Positions 43,645 to 54,273 of a stretch of 64,000 bases of DNA are shown here, piece by piece. Under the pieces are notes generated by a model. The model was not told where the DNA came from and did no database searches. It was given only the letters and a program-made list of their open reading frames with translations. The position numbers and the translations under genes are program-made. The stretch spans positions 620,001 through 684,000 of the forward strand of contig NW_019173934.1 of assembly GCF_001642475.1 (NCBI RefSeq). Reading direction: 5' to 3'. Source of the stretch: Fonsecaea monophora. Its lineage: Eukaryota > Ascomycota > Eurotiomycetes > Chaetothyriales > Herpotrichiellaceae. The stretch's first letter is position 1; each line of letters begins with the position of its first letter.

Positions 43645-44469
43645 GGTTCTAATCTGACTTGTTATTGGGGAGAGGTGTTCAATATAGCCGACACGATGGA
43701 GCCTGGTGAAGCCTGGTGAAGCCTGGTGAAGCCTTGAAGAAACACGCCCAACGTCAGTTGAATTCTCGCACTTTACTCTCGCATAGAAAAAAGGCTCAAG
43801 CCAGTCTTATATCTGTGTCAATATGATTTGGCAACGACGCCCACCCATCAGATTATGTCTCATTGGGGCATTGGAAAAACCCACCATTGCCTCTTTATCA
43901 CTCAATGCCTGTAGGGACCATTCTCCCTTGGAACTTCCACCCGTGTCTATCCATCTTCATTACGAGGTTTTAGTTTCCAATCAAAGGTACCTCAAAGCCC
44001 GGTCAGCCTGGGCACGGTTGTGAGAACAAAACCCCCTCCACCCCCTCCACTTCAAACTGCCCAAAGTCACCATTAGTACCAGTCTCACCTCTATTGTTCC
44101 ATTGTTTCATCTTCGGCCCGCAGTTCGAGTATGTCATCGCTTAGTATTGGGGGTTGTGTTGTGTTCCTGTTCTTTGTAATCGCGGACCGAAGTTTTTGGG
44201 ATCTCTCTCGGGCCGATCTGGAGGGATATCCTAGCCTTTTCAGGGGAGTGGGGATTCGGTTTCCCTGATTAGGTGTAACGAATACTGCAAATCCGGGACT
44301 ATTCTGTTAGTAGACTAGTGTTGTCACCAACGTGCCCCGTCCATTTCTGATAGTGAACTTGCTTGGTCTCACGTCTCCAACATGGATAATGTCCTTGTAC
44401 CTATGTTGTAAAGAGCACACTCGATTTCTAACCACACACATCTCTGCAAATCTCTCCCCCCCTGTCACC
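43645..44469. promoter_or_regulatory. AKR upstream region with three CGGNCCG sites
   Basis: Sites are CGGCCCG 44114-44120, CGGACCG 44183-44189 and CGGGCCG 44209-44215 (TCGGGCCGA). A short tandem repeat (43701-43736) lies next to the AKR start. The right edge is the 3' flank of the fusion gene. Confidence 0.6.
43701..43736. repeat. 10-bp tandem repeat GCCTGGTGAA, about 3.5 copies
   Basis: Three perfect copies (43701, 43711, 43721) are followed by a partial one (GCCTTGAA), about 60 bp upstream of the AKR start codon. Confidence 0.85.
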
Positions 44470-46957
44470 TCATTCGTCAAACTTGATCACGTTTCTCAAC
44501 TTCCCAATCCCCTCAATCTCCACCACCACCTCGTCCCCGTCCTGCAAGTACTGCGGAACCTTCATGGCCGCGGCCACGCCACCGGGGGTCCCCGTCATGA
44601 TCAAACTGCCCGCCTCCAGCGTCTGGCCCGTGCTGTAGAAGCTGACCAGCTTTCGAACACCGAAACAGAGATCCGATGTGTTGGCGTCCTGCCTGAGCTC
44701 GCCGTTGACGTACGTCCGGAGCCGCAGGCCCGACGCGTCGCCCAGAACCTTGGGGCTCACGATAGCCGGCCCCACGGGGGCGTACTTGTCGAACGACTTG
44801 CCGAAACACCACTGGGGCATCATGCCGGCTTTGTCCTTGTCGAGCTGCCAATCGCGGCACGAGACGTCGTTCCCAACCACGTACCCGGCCACGTAGTCGA
44901 GGGCCTGCTCTTCGCTGACATTCTTGGCGTCCTTTCCAATGACAATGGTCAGCTCGCCTTCGTAGTCGCACTTGGATTGAGAGAGCTTGGGGACCGGGAT
45001 GGGCGCACGCGTGTCGCCGACGGCCTGTCCGGGCTTGATGAATAGTGTCGGATTCGTGGGTATGTCCCAGTTCGACTCAATAACTAACGGTTTTTCAGTT
45101 AAGAAACACCCAAACTGCGGGGGAAAAAAACCTAGACTCACTATGAGTACGGTAGTTGAGGCCTGTGCAGCGGATGATGGGCACGTCTGTTGGAGTCAGG
45201 GGACCGAGAAGCTCCTTTACGAGATCCTCCTTCTCGTCGGCCGATGGTCTTGCTGCCAGCCAGTTGGATCCTTCCAAGGGCCGAACTTTCAGAGTCCCTT
45301 CCGCCATCAATTGATCAATGTCTGCATTCAAGTCCGCCAGCGGCTCGCCATATCGTGTCTGGCCAGTCTTGGCCGACACGTAGCGAACCAATCGGTCCCA
45401 GTGGGTGAGAGAAGCATGGCTCGTGGCCAGACCGTTGGTGTGGCCATTCACCTTATTTGTGTGGTAGAACTGAGTAAAGTCCACGAGGAGTCCCATGTCT
45501 TTCTGAATCTCAAAAATCAGCCTCATACCACCAACAACCCCGTACAGACACGTCAACACTGACCTTTTCAATCTCATCAAGAACGCTAGCATCTTCGCGA
45601 GACCTATCGAGCATGGCGAAGAAAGGGTCCTGACCACCGGCCAACGCCGCCGGGTCACTTCGTACGCGAGCAAGATTGGCCGTTGATACGGGATCGGTGA
45701 CAGTCCTGTATATCTCACGTCGAATCTGATCATATTGGTCGAGTATCTCGTGACCCGCTTTGCCGTCATGTATTCCCTCGAGACACTCAGCCAATCCACC
45801 CACGTCTGAGATGCCGGTGGTGAGACCGAGACCACCCCTGAAAATCATTAGCCCTAGCATGAATGGTCGACATGTGCCAAAGACGTACATGGGATTGTTC
45901 AGATGCGCAGCGTCACCTGCGAGCAGGATCCGACCAACCCGCATTTTCTCGGTACATCTTTGGTGCAGTTTGTAGGGGCTAAATCTTTCAATCGTGTACT
46001 GATCGGAGGTGGGATTCCCCGGAAGAATTCGTTGCAGCTTGGCCGGCATCCGTTCGTAAAGCTCGTCGTGGGAGAGCGAACCTTTCTCTCCGTATGAGAC
46101 ACGCCATGTGCCTTGCTGGTCGATCAGAGCCACCACGGCCCAATGTTCAGGGTCGACAATCCAGGACGTATCTTCCCAGCCATACTTTGAGAAATCGTAG
46201 CCGCGAATCTGGAAATCGAGCACAAATATCAGCATATCAATCTTTTTCTCCACTTTCTAACCACAGAATAAAAGGGAGAGCCACGTATTTACATTCGTGG
46301 CGACCATGATGGCATCCCAAGTGTGGCCTGGAAAATTGCTGCCAAACAATGACTTCCGCACAGTCGATGTGCCACCGTCACAGCCGACAACGAAATCGCC
46401 TGCAAAGCTTTTACCATTCTCACACTCGACCCAGGCTCTGCTTTCGTCCTGAAGAACAGCCGTCACTCGGTGATTCCAATGCACCTGGGCGTTTGGAAAC
46501 TGACTGAGTTCGTTGTAAAGGAGACATGCCAGGTCGTAAACCGGTAGACAGATAAAACCGCCTTTGTCAGGGTTTCTGTTCATGCCAGTCAGGCGGTTGA
46601 TGACGGTGCCGTCCACCCTCCTCCAGGTGAATGAGTCGACGCACAGGCCCTCTTGGCGGATTCGGTCCAGGACACCAGCACGGCGGAGGACGCTGCGTAG
46701 TATTCATGTGAGTATCAGAGTCCGCAAGAATACATGTAATCTGCTGGGATAGGAGGGTTCGAAACAGATATCTAAATGCAATGTACGTACCTGACTGCCG
46801 CTGGACCGTATGCTGCACCACGCGGTCTGGAATCCACGGCGTCCTTTGCTTCTACTACATCAACACTGATACCGTGCTTCGCGAGCATCAGGGCGAGCAG
46901 AAGCCCTGCCGGGCCGGCTCCCACAACAATAACCTTGGACAGGCTGGTGTCCTTCAT
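44470..46957 (-). CDS. Fusion: FAD-dependent aromatic monooxygenase + FAH-family hydrolase
   Basis: Six exons read as one frame of roughly 710 residues. The N-terminal part is a class A flavin hydroxylase: VIVVGAGPAGLLLALMLAKH, RGAAYGPAAVR, GCDGGTSTVRKSLFG and GRILLAGDAAHLNNPMGGLG. Its usual ending (here DMGLLVDFTQFY) is followed without a stop by the linker HTNKVNGHTNGLATSHASL. A complete FAH-type domain comes next: THWDRLVRYVSAKTGQTRYG, GLNYRTHI, IPTNPTLFIKPGQAVGDTRA, YEGELTIVIGKDAKN, GNDVSCRDWQ, GKSFDKYAPVGP and IMTGTPGGVAAA. Junctions near the fusion are donor GTCAGT (45563 down to 45558) to acceptor ending at 45503, and intron 45084-45141. No in-frame ATG exists between the monooxygenase tail and the FAH domain. 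Hydroxylation and hydrolysis by one polypeptide is inference. If the GTCAGT intron is retained, a stop separates the two parts. Confidence 0.8.
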
Positions 46958-47366
46958 TTTCTTTGCTCAGGACTGCACAATCAGAGGCCAAGCGAAAGGC
47001 TAATAGAAATCAAGAATTAACGGAATACATAGAATCCCTTGTAGTATATGAAGCGTTTGGGGTTCATATGGGAAACCCAAATTCCCCACATTCCTTGGGT
47101 ATATAGTACTGGGTAAGCTGGCACGGCGTGTTGGACTGGGCTCGGTCCGTATCATGTATACGGCCTGGCCAGCATGTCAGATGTAGGTGGACATGGCCAT
47201 AGAACACATTTCTGCCGACTGGAAAGCGTACGAATCATGATCACGGACCGCGTGGGGGGCTTTCGGTCCGCAATTCCTCTCTGCACTATTCACTGGTTCA
47301 GCACTTCAACCAGGACCGTAATCTTGTTTTGACAAGTATTACTGGTTCAGTGAGAACGGCGACACA
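46958..47366. promoter_or_regulatory. Fusion-gene promoter with three CGGNCCG sites, two as an inverted pair
   Basis: Sites are CGGTCCG 47143-47149, CGGACCG 47244-47250 and CGGTCCG 47264-47270. The last two are mirror versions separated by 13 bp. The region lies upstream of the monooxygenase-FAH fusion. Confidence 0.6.
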
Positions 47367-47627
47367 TCAATTCCCGTTGAAGATGGTATAGATGAGTAGA
47401 GTCTCTGTCTCAATCAGGTGATAGTTGGAGTAGCTCCTGGTCCATGGTCTGAAATTACCCCAGTGTAGAATGTACATCGAGTCCTGCAAGCGGCCCGGCC
47501 TCTGTCGGGTCATCTCTGTTTCGAGGCTGAACTGCACAACCCCGGACGGTGCAACGTTGAAAGTTTCGGACCATTCATCGAACGTCAGGACTTGATTCCG
47601 CACAATCGAAGTACATATAGCCCTGAA
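47367..47627 (-). other. Open frame directly after the TF stop, possible gene remnant
   Basis: The frame that ends in the regulator's TAA (47628-47630) stays open for 86 more codons. Its translation looks protein-like: FDEWSETFNVAPSGVVQFSL, then MYILHWGNFRPWTRSYSNY and LIETETLLIYTIFNGN. The alternating hydrophobic pattern suggests beta strands. No ATG opens it. It may be the 3' remnant of a separate gene, an alternative exon, or chance. I recognise no family. Confidence 0.35.
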
Positions 47628-50094
47628 TTAAGGATGTTGGAGAAGGAGACTTTCCCAAGTATTATCGTGTGTGCCCAAAGGGTCCAAGAATGGCAGCATA
47701 TTCCAGTCGCCATCCACTGTTGTAAAGTCACCCTACATATGGTAACAGCTTAGCAAAGACCGAGACTGTTCGCCTTGAAATGCCCACTTACCTGACCTAG
47801 TGCTGCAGAAACCGACCGAGAGGGTGTATTCTGGGAGCTCTCGTTGTCTGGTCGCTTGCTCTGAGAATTTCTGCTTTGGGTCCCACGCCCATGGCTAAAT
47901 CTGGACGTCTGATCTTTATCGTGCTTTTTATTGGCAGCTTTGACGAATTTAGCAGCCAGGCCCACGGACTCTCTCGCTAAAGAGATGGATATTTCAGAAG
48001 AGGTCATGAAATCGATATACCCAAAATGGCCAGCACATATGTCGAGTAGGCCAAGGTCGGCGCTGGCGGTGGGAAAGGTCGGATACTTCAATACATGGAC
48101 AAACAAGCTCAGATGTGCATATATAGGATAAGTAACTGCCAGCCATGTAGGTGTAGCTGCATTTGTGGTTACTGTCCGGACGGCCAGTAACATCTTCCGA
48201 GCAGCTTCCGTCACCGTCTTTGATGAAGAATGTAGCTGCGCCTCCAAGCCAGCATCTGGGCCACGATCGCAAAGCCGGGCGGAAAGCCAGGGGTAGAAAA
48301 AGTGCGAGTGAAGTGCCAATAAACTTCCATGGATTGCGAAGTAGAGATACAAGGTGTGGATACGATGGGCCATTGGATGTGTCTCCTCCGATAGTTTGGC
48401 GAGCGCACCGACCTGGAGGTCGTTCGGAAAATCATCAAGCAGGCTTTTGAGCTGTCGGTCAATGTCATTCACAACCCTAAGAAGGGCATGGGGAGATAAC
48501 CTGTATGCCTTTGTTGACATGGTTTCCCGAAGTATTCGGGAGCATATCTTTGCATGCCGAGCTGCCAGAGTGTTGGCTTCTAGATATATGGTGCTGTTGG
48601 CAGGGACGTGGGATGGGATTGATGCACGGATCATGTCGTCGTCAATCATCGATGGTCTTCCGCTGACAAGACAGAAATGCTTTTCTAGCGCATAAACTGC
48701 CCACCACACCCATGTCTTTTTCAGACGATCGTCTGACGAGGAACTCGTTCGATGGTCCGACTCATGATCAAGATGTAAGCCCTGCGTTAGTGCCGCATGC
48801 ACCGCATTATGGCACAGCACGCGCTGAATTTCAGGGCTTCCAAGTCCCTCGACGTAACAAGCCTAAGGTTTCGAGGATCAGCTCCATCTTGCAAGTCAGG
48901 GAGGCTCATTACCATCAATGCCAGTGCTTGGACGACCATAAGTCTTGAAGGCGACAAGAGGAGTCCAGTCAAGACCGACAACGCGTTCACGAAATAGCCT
49001 TCCCAAGCCTCTTTTCGGACTGCATGGAATGGAATCTTCGCAGTCTTGAGCAATATGCTTCGATAACCAGCCGCAAACACGACGTTGCGAAGAGCGATCT
49101 CGGCATAATCATTGCGGGAGGAGGAATCGTCGAGAAAATGCGCTTGAAGCTGGGCTTCAAAGTCTGGGCGATGGATGAGACCCAAGCGAGCTTCCCAGCA
49201 ATTTTCAAAGAATGCTGTGCAGGCTGTCATTAGACTAGGATCCTCACTGCTGCTGTTGTGTTGGTGCGGGAAGAACTCACCGTTGACATACTCCCAAGCG
49301 GTTTCCTCGCTCGGCTCGGCTCTCGCTGCGCCCAGGCTAGGCCACGGGCTGGTTGGAGTCCATGGCTGAAGGCTTCCACCGAATCTCTCTGCAATGTCGG
49401 CAAAAGCGAGGCTGGCGGTCGTCTCACACACCCATGCGACACCAGCATTAGAACAAGTTGACAGCCAGACCCGGGCGTCCTCCACCTCAGTCACGCTGCC
49501 CACTGGAGTATTTGAGTTATCAGAGATATCGACTCCAGCATGGCTCGCAGTCGCAGTTTTCTCCAAGGATGGCGATCCTGCCGAGAGGTGTGACTGTGCT
49601 GGACCCAACGAGCATTCGCTGTCTTGTGCTCTTGGAGCCCGCGAAGGTGATATTGAGTTCGAGGTCGCAGGGATGGTCGGGGTAGTAGTTGTTGCAACAC
49701 CTTCTCTTACTATACCAGTAATATGATCGGCACTGGTTGATGAAGACGGCCTCTCGACAGAGGTACTGGAAGGATTTGACAAATCGTGTCTAGCTTCCTG
49801 GTCTTCTGACAGGGCCACTGGTGGCACCACATCTCTGCTAACAGCCGTATGATTGTGGTTGTCTCGCGTCGTCCTTGTCCTTGTTCGACGCTGCTTGGGT
49901 GGATAGACACATTCTGCTGATGACTTTGCACAATGTCTGCATGGATGGCCACCAGAGCCTAGAGGGAGTTTAGGCGAACAGCAGGTTTCAAATGGCTTAG
50001 GGCCTAGCAACTTACATCTCACTTTCCGGAGCCTGCAAGCTCGACAAGCAATAAGTACTCTGTCGCTTTTCTGCTTTTCCGACGGTGTAGGCAT
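47628..50094 (-). CDS. Zn2Cys6 transcription factor with fungal_trans domain (cluster regulator)
   Basis: Five exons (50016-50094, 49281-49958, 48913-49214, 47792-48862, 47628-47732) give 744 residues. The zinc cluster is complete once the first intron is removed. It reads CRACRLRKVRC joined to SGGHPCRHCAKSSAEC, spacing C-2-C-6-C-5-C-2-C-6-C, at about residues 17-43. A long Ser/Thr-rich linker follows. The fungal_trans region (about 290-650) includes AWEYVNAFFENCWEARLGLI, ALRNVVFAAGYRS, MACYVEGLGSPEIQRVLCHN, and TWVWWAVYALEKHF with GRPSMIDDDMI. The final exon supplies an acidic-aromatic tail (GDWNMLPFLDPL), a possible activation segment. It is the best candidate to bind the CGGNCCG sites. It is divergent from a paralogous gene lacking the zinc cluster. 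Confidence 0.88.
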
Positions 50095-50706
50095 TGCACG
50101 TTGTGTTGCGCATCAATTGTGGTGCTGTTTTGGATGTTCGTCTAATCACACAGAGAGACCGCATGGTGAGGAGGTGGGGGCATTTTGGGTATGAGAAGAG
50201 AAAATCAGCCTGGGCGGCATCTGAGAGGCACCTGGGAGGTGCTTGTCGCTAGAGGGGACCCTAGATGCCCATGTGCCTAGCCCGCCTGAACCCCCAACTT
50301 GGCAACCTTCTCGGTGCTCTGTTCGTTAATCCAGCCTCGGCGGGGGCTACCATGTCCCTGGTGATGCCAATGCTGATGGTTACCTAAGATGATCTTGGGA
50401 ATCAAGGAAAGTACCTAGGCGGTCACTGGTGGACGTCTAGCACCCCCGCGCCTCCACGTCAAGCCCCTCCGCACCTTGACTCTCTACCCCGGAGCGCCGC
50501 CTGGATGGCCTCAAGCCTAATACTTGGACGGGCTGCCCTGTCACCTATTCTCGTATAGAGAACTTTACCGAGTGACCCTCACCAATTACCCCCTCTGCTT
50601 GCTCCTGCTACCCTCACAGTGGTTTTCTCCTCCTACTATAACATGCATCGGCTGTGAAATCAATATTATAAGAAAAGCAACCAGCATCACTCCAACTACT
50701 GTCCTC
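50095..50706. promoter_or_regulatory. Divergent promoter between the two regulator genes
   Basis: These 612 bp lie between two starts transcribed away from each other. I find no CGGNCCG here, unlike the enzyme-gene promoters. A CIGC-encoding segment upstream of the right-hand start does not continue into a zinc cluster. Confidence 0.5.
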
Positions 50707-52806
50707 ATGGATGACCCAGAATCCATCCACTTTGAATCCACTTCACATCCAAACGATCCAAGCTGTTCCTTCGACAGTCTCGGCTTCCCAGATGTTCTTT
50801 TTGACGACGGAGATCTGTGGCCTCTCTCTGAAGGCTTCTTTGACCCTGCTGGAGACCTATCGGGCCTTGACACATTGCCTCAGATTGGGGCACCAGAATC
50901 TCTAGAAGAAAACGATGACTTGATACAAGACCTGTTCATCTTCCCTACAGAAAATCCGCCTCCCATCGGGGAATATCGTGGTACCAATTCAAATGAGGGC
51001 GCCGACGCAGTGACGGATAGTCCTCACGACCTTGAAAGCGTAAGTGGGACGACGGACAAATCCTGATCGACCAGGCATGATACTGATTGTCTGGACAGAT
51101 ACTTCCCAACCACTACGGTGCGTGTGTTCCATTTCGATACCTCTTCTCATAGTGACTTTGGCAGGGTTTGGATACTGGCTCTCAATCTGTTCTGGCCCGG
51201 GAATTGCGTGGATTTGCCAAAAACACAGATCCGACGAGTTTGCTGAAATCGCCGAGGAAATGAAAGCCAGCTGGGCGCGGCAGTTGAAACTAGAGCACAC
51301 TCAGCCCATGTCTCAAAGCGCTGAGCCCGAGCCGTCACTTGCTTGGTTGTATTGCGAAGCCTATTTCGAGCGTTCAGTCGACAACCTCTGGGAGAGCGTC
51401 TACCGACTGGAGTTCGAACAGCACTTACGGTCTCACCTTGCAGGGAAAGGACAGGGTGATGACCCTGCTTGGTACGCTCTGCGAAATGTTGTCTACGCTG
51501 GGGGTTGTCGGATGTATCGCTCCCAATTTCCAGAAGCCAACTCTTCCGACGTTCAAAGAGAATCCTGGAGCTATTTCTCCAATTCCCTGTCTGTTCATAG
51601 CGAATTGTTACTCACCAGACCAACAATGCTCTCGGTTCGAGCTCTACTGACAATGGTGAGCACATGAGCTGCTATATCCCGAAGAGAAGGTGCTAAGTAT
51701 CGATAATCTCAGGCTCTGTTTGCAGAAGGTCTAGCAAGCCCAGCATTGAGCTCAGGCCTGGCGTCAAATGCAGCACTTCTTGCTCAATCCCTAGGTCTTC
51801 ATCGGAAGCGAGTTGATGCCGACGCTGCTGAACATTCGGAAGCGCTTCAGTCCACGTGGCTCTTTTGGGCGGTGTATTGCACCGAAAAACACATCGCACA
51901 GCGTTGTGGCCAACCTTCTGTAGGTGCGATCAGAGCTTCGATGAGACTATCAGCTGATCCGTCTCCAAGTTGATTGATGATGATGACATTAGCTGCGACA
52001 TACCCGAGACAGTCCACCCGGGGAGCACTATTGAACCTGAGACGCTCACCTATATCATTCAGACCTGTCGGTTCTACCACCAGATCAGTAAGCAGATGCT
52101 CACTACCCGGGCGCTTGAAGAGCCTCCGGAGAGGATGCTCAGCCTCGTGGAGCAATTTGACAACCAACTCCAAGCATGGAAAGAGTCAATACCGCTACAC
52201 CTCCGGCCCACCGATTTCCTAAAGCAATTCAAGATGCCAGGGAACAGGAAGCTTTTGGGACTAATGACGGCACATTGTTCCTTCTACGATCTCGTCATGG
52301 CGGCGCATTCTACTTTCCTATACCCGTGGGTCATAGAATCGTTCTCCGAGTATGGAGATACAGAACTGGCTCAGCGGATCCAGAAGCAAATCCACGTCAG
52401 TTCACATTTGGTCGCAAACGCCGCACGAAGTCTCATTGTCGTCGTACGGAGTCTGGATATGGACAGTGTTGGTACCCAATCGTGAGTGTGCAGCACTGAC
52501 GGCTATCCGATATACCGCTGAAACCACTTTCTCAGGTTTGCGTTACATTTTCCCATGCGGGCCTTTGTGAACCTCTTTGTCTTCGTCCTCCAGAACCTGC
52601 GATCGCCTTCGGTCCAGTCAGACCTGGCGCTCCTGGACGTGGCGGCGGGGTTTTTCGGCCAGATGGAATTCATCACGGGGTCCAAGATCAGTTTCCCATT
52701 TGCTCGAGACGTTGCGGCCCTCGCTCGAAGCGTCGTTGCCGAAGCCCAAAGAACCTCATCTGAAGTCTCTGGGCAGATGAATCGCAATGTCCAAATGAGT
52801 ATTTGA
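50707..52806 (+). CDS. fungal_trans-domain regulator lacking a zinc cluster (paralog of the neighbouring TF)
   Basis: Six exons (50707-51039, 51099-51117, 51165-51655, 51713-51919, 51970-52481, 52536-52806) give 610 residues. From GYWLSICSGPGIAWICQKH on it follows the neighbour block by block. Matching blocks include AWLYCEAYFERSVDNLWESV, ALRNVVYAGGCRMYRSQF, ALFAEGLASPALSSGLASN, STWLFWAVYCTEKHIAQRCG, LIDDDDIS and DLALLDVAAGFFGQMEFITG. The N-terminal 110 residues are acidic (DSLGFPDVLFDDGDLWPLSE). They contain no CxxCRxRKxKC motif, and I found none in upstream frames. It could act as a partner, inhibitor or co-activator of the zinc-cluster protein. That is inference from paralogy and position. 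Confidence 0.82.
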
Positions 52807-53111
52807 GCGGCGAGACACTTACATATTCTAGGTAATTTTTGAACCACCTCACTACACGGACACAAGTTCATAGCGTTGCAGAGTTGCAATAGAGGCGTCA
52901 AGGCAGGAGTGCCAATATCGATTTGGAAATTTAGATCAATACCACTACCAAGCGACTTGATTGCACTCTCTCCGACCACCAGGCCAGCAGCCCTGAATAC
53001 TTTTGAAATGGCTCCACGAGCCAGGATTCATCATGCGGCAGTCTTGCCCAATTTATCCACACCTCGACGGCGACAAGGGAGTTCTACATCCGGCAGAAGC
53101 AGCTCGATCGT
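52807..53111. other. 3' intergenic region between convergent genes
   Basis: About 300 bp lie between the regulator stop and the SnoaL-like stop. No signal seen. Confidence 0.5.
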
Positions 53112-53727
53112 CTAAACGTGCGCCAGAATTGGTTGCCCAGCCGCACCTGGCACGATCGGCTGATAATAACGAACCCGGGGGCCTTTGACCGTACCCTGGA
53201 CGACGATGGCGCGGCCGATGAACTCGAGCGCCGTCGCCTTTCCACCGAGTGGCTTAACGATGGCACCTCCCACGATCAACAGATCCAAGTCCTGTCCGTC
53301 GTCGGCATCGTTGAAATAGATCTTGCGGAGCTCGTGACTTCGAATCTCAAATTTTTCCCAGATACCGTCGCGTGACGAGGCGATGTCTGTATTTAACACC
53401 AACAAAAAAACGTATCAGACACGGAATTCCATGATATCTCTCTGAATTCTTGCCGTGTCGGGCACGGCAGGAGCGGGTTATGGAGGTGAATGCAACGCAA
53501 CCAATGTACAGACAGAACGTACCTTGTCCCTGGAAATATCCCGACGACGAGAAAAACTTTGCGTCCTCGGTGAACACTTCTTGGACCAGCCGAGAGCCAG
53601 CCTGTGGCGATTTGCTATCGAGCAGTTGGAAGAGCAAGTCTACCAACGTCCTCACCTCCCCTTTGAGGCTCGCGGGCCAGCTGACGCTGACGCTGGCACT
53701 GACACTGGCGTTGAGGTTTGCAGACAT
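53112..53727 (-). CDS. SnoaL-like (NTF2-fold) protein
   Basis: Two exons (53523-53727, 53112-53386) give 159 residues. The first codes for two helices (LVDLLFQLLDSKSPQAGSRL) and the start of the cone fold (VQEVFTEDAKFFSSSGYFQG). The second gives strand-rich sequence (WEKFEIRSHELRKIYFND; LDLLIVGGAIVKPL; ATALEFIGRAIVVQGTV; RVRYYQPIV). Small NTF2-like proteins of this type occur in fungal natural-product and catabolic clusters as cyclases, hydratases or isomerases. No catalytic Asp/His pair can be assigned with confidence. The upstream region carries one CGGGCCG inside TTTCGGGCCGAGAAA. Confidence 0.75.
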
Positions 53728-54273
53728 TTGATGAGACGAATGAATCTTTGTTTCGACAGATATAGGATATCTTGAAGGCTATGCTATGTATGACAAGCAA
53801 CGATTGTTGTATAGTATTCTCCGCATTCAATTCATAATATATCATGTATCGTGGCCAGCGGAAGTATACAACTAACTCCCATCCCATCTTCGATGGGTTT
53901 CGGGCCGAGAAACGCGTGCAGTTCATTGGACATTTGTGCAAAACGTTACCCACAAGTCAATATGCCGAATGTTCAAAGCGAGCAGCAAGCTTGGTATTAA
54001 CGGGTCTTTCTGTCAGGACCGTAACCTTGGACTGTAGAGACTTGGAGTCACAAGCATACAAAGGACTTGACCGCAACTGTAATATATAGAATAGGCAGCT
54101 TCTGTGGCTCGGAATTGAATAACGGCGAACTTTTACTCAGCCCCAGCAGAAAAGAATACATCTCTATAGCCTTGCGTTGCAGTTGGTCCTGCACCTTGGT
54201 ATGTACGTCCTATATGATCTTCACAGTGCAGCATACTATCCGGAAGAGCTCTACCCGGAAGAGCTTCAGTGTC
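53728..54273. promoter_or_regulatory. SnoaL-gene upstream region with CGGGCCG site
   Basis: CGGGCCG is at 53901-53907 within TTTCGGGCCGAGAAA, about 175 bp upstream of the SnoaL-like start. The right side is the 3' flank of the second MFS gene. Confidence 0.55.

Noticed and set aside
45095..45835. Treating the FAH domain at 44470-45502 as an independent gene starting in the frame that runs up to 45835
   Set aside because: The upstream part of that frame reads through the monooxygenase exon in the wrong frame and through the intron. The only ATG near the FAH domain lies inside the monooxygenase tail, so a single fused gene is simpler.
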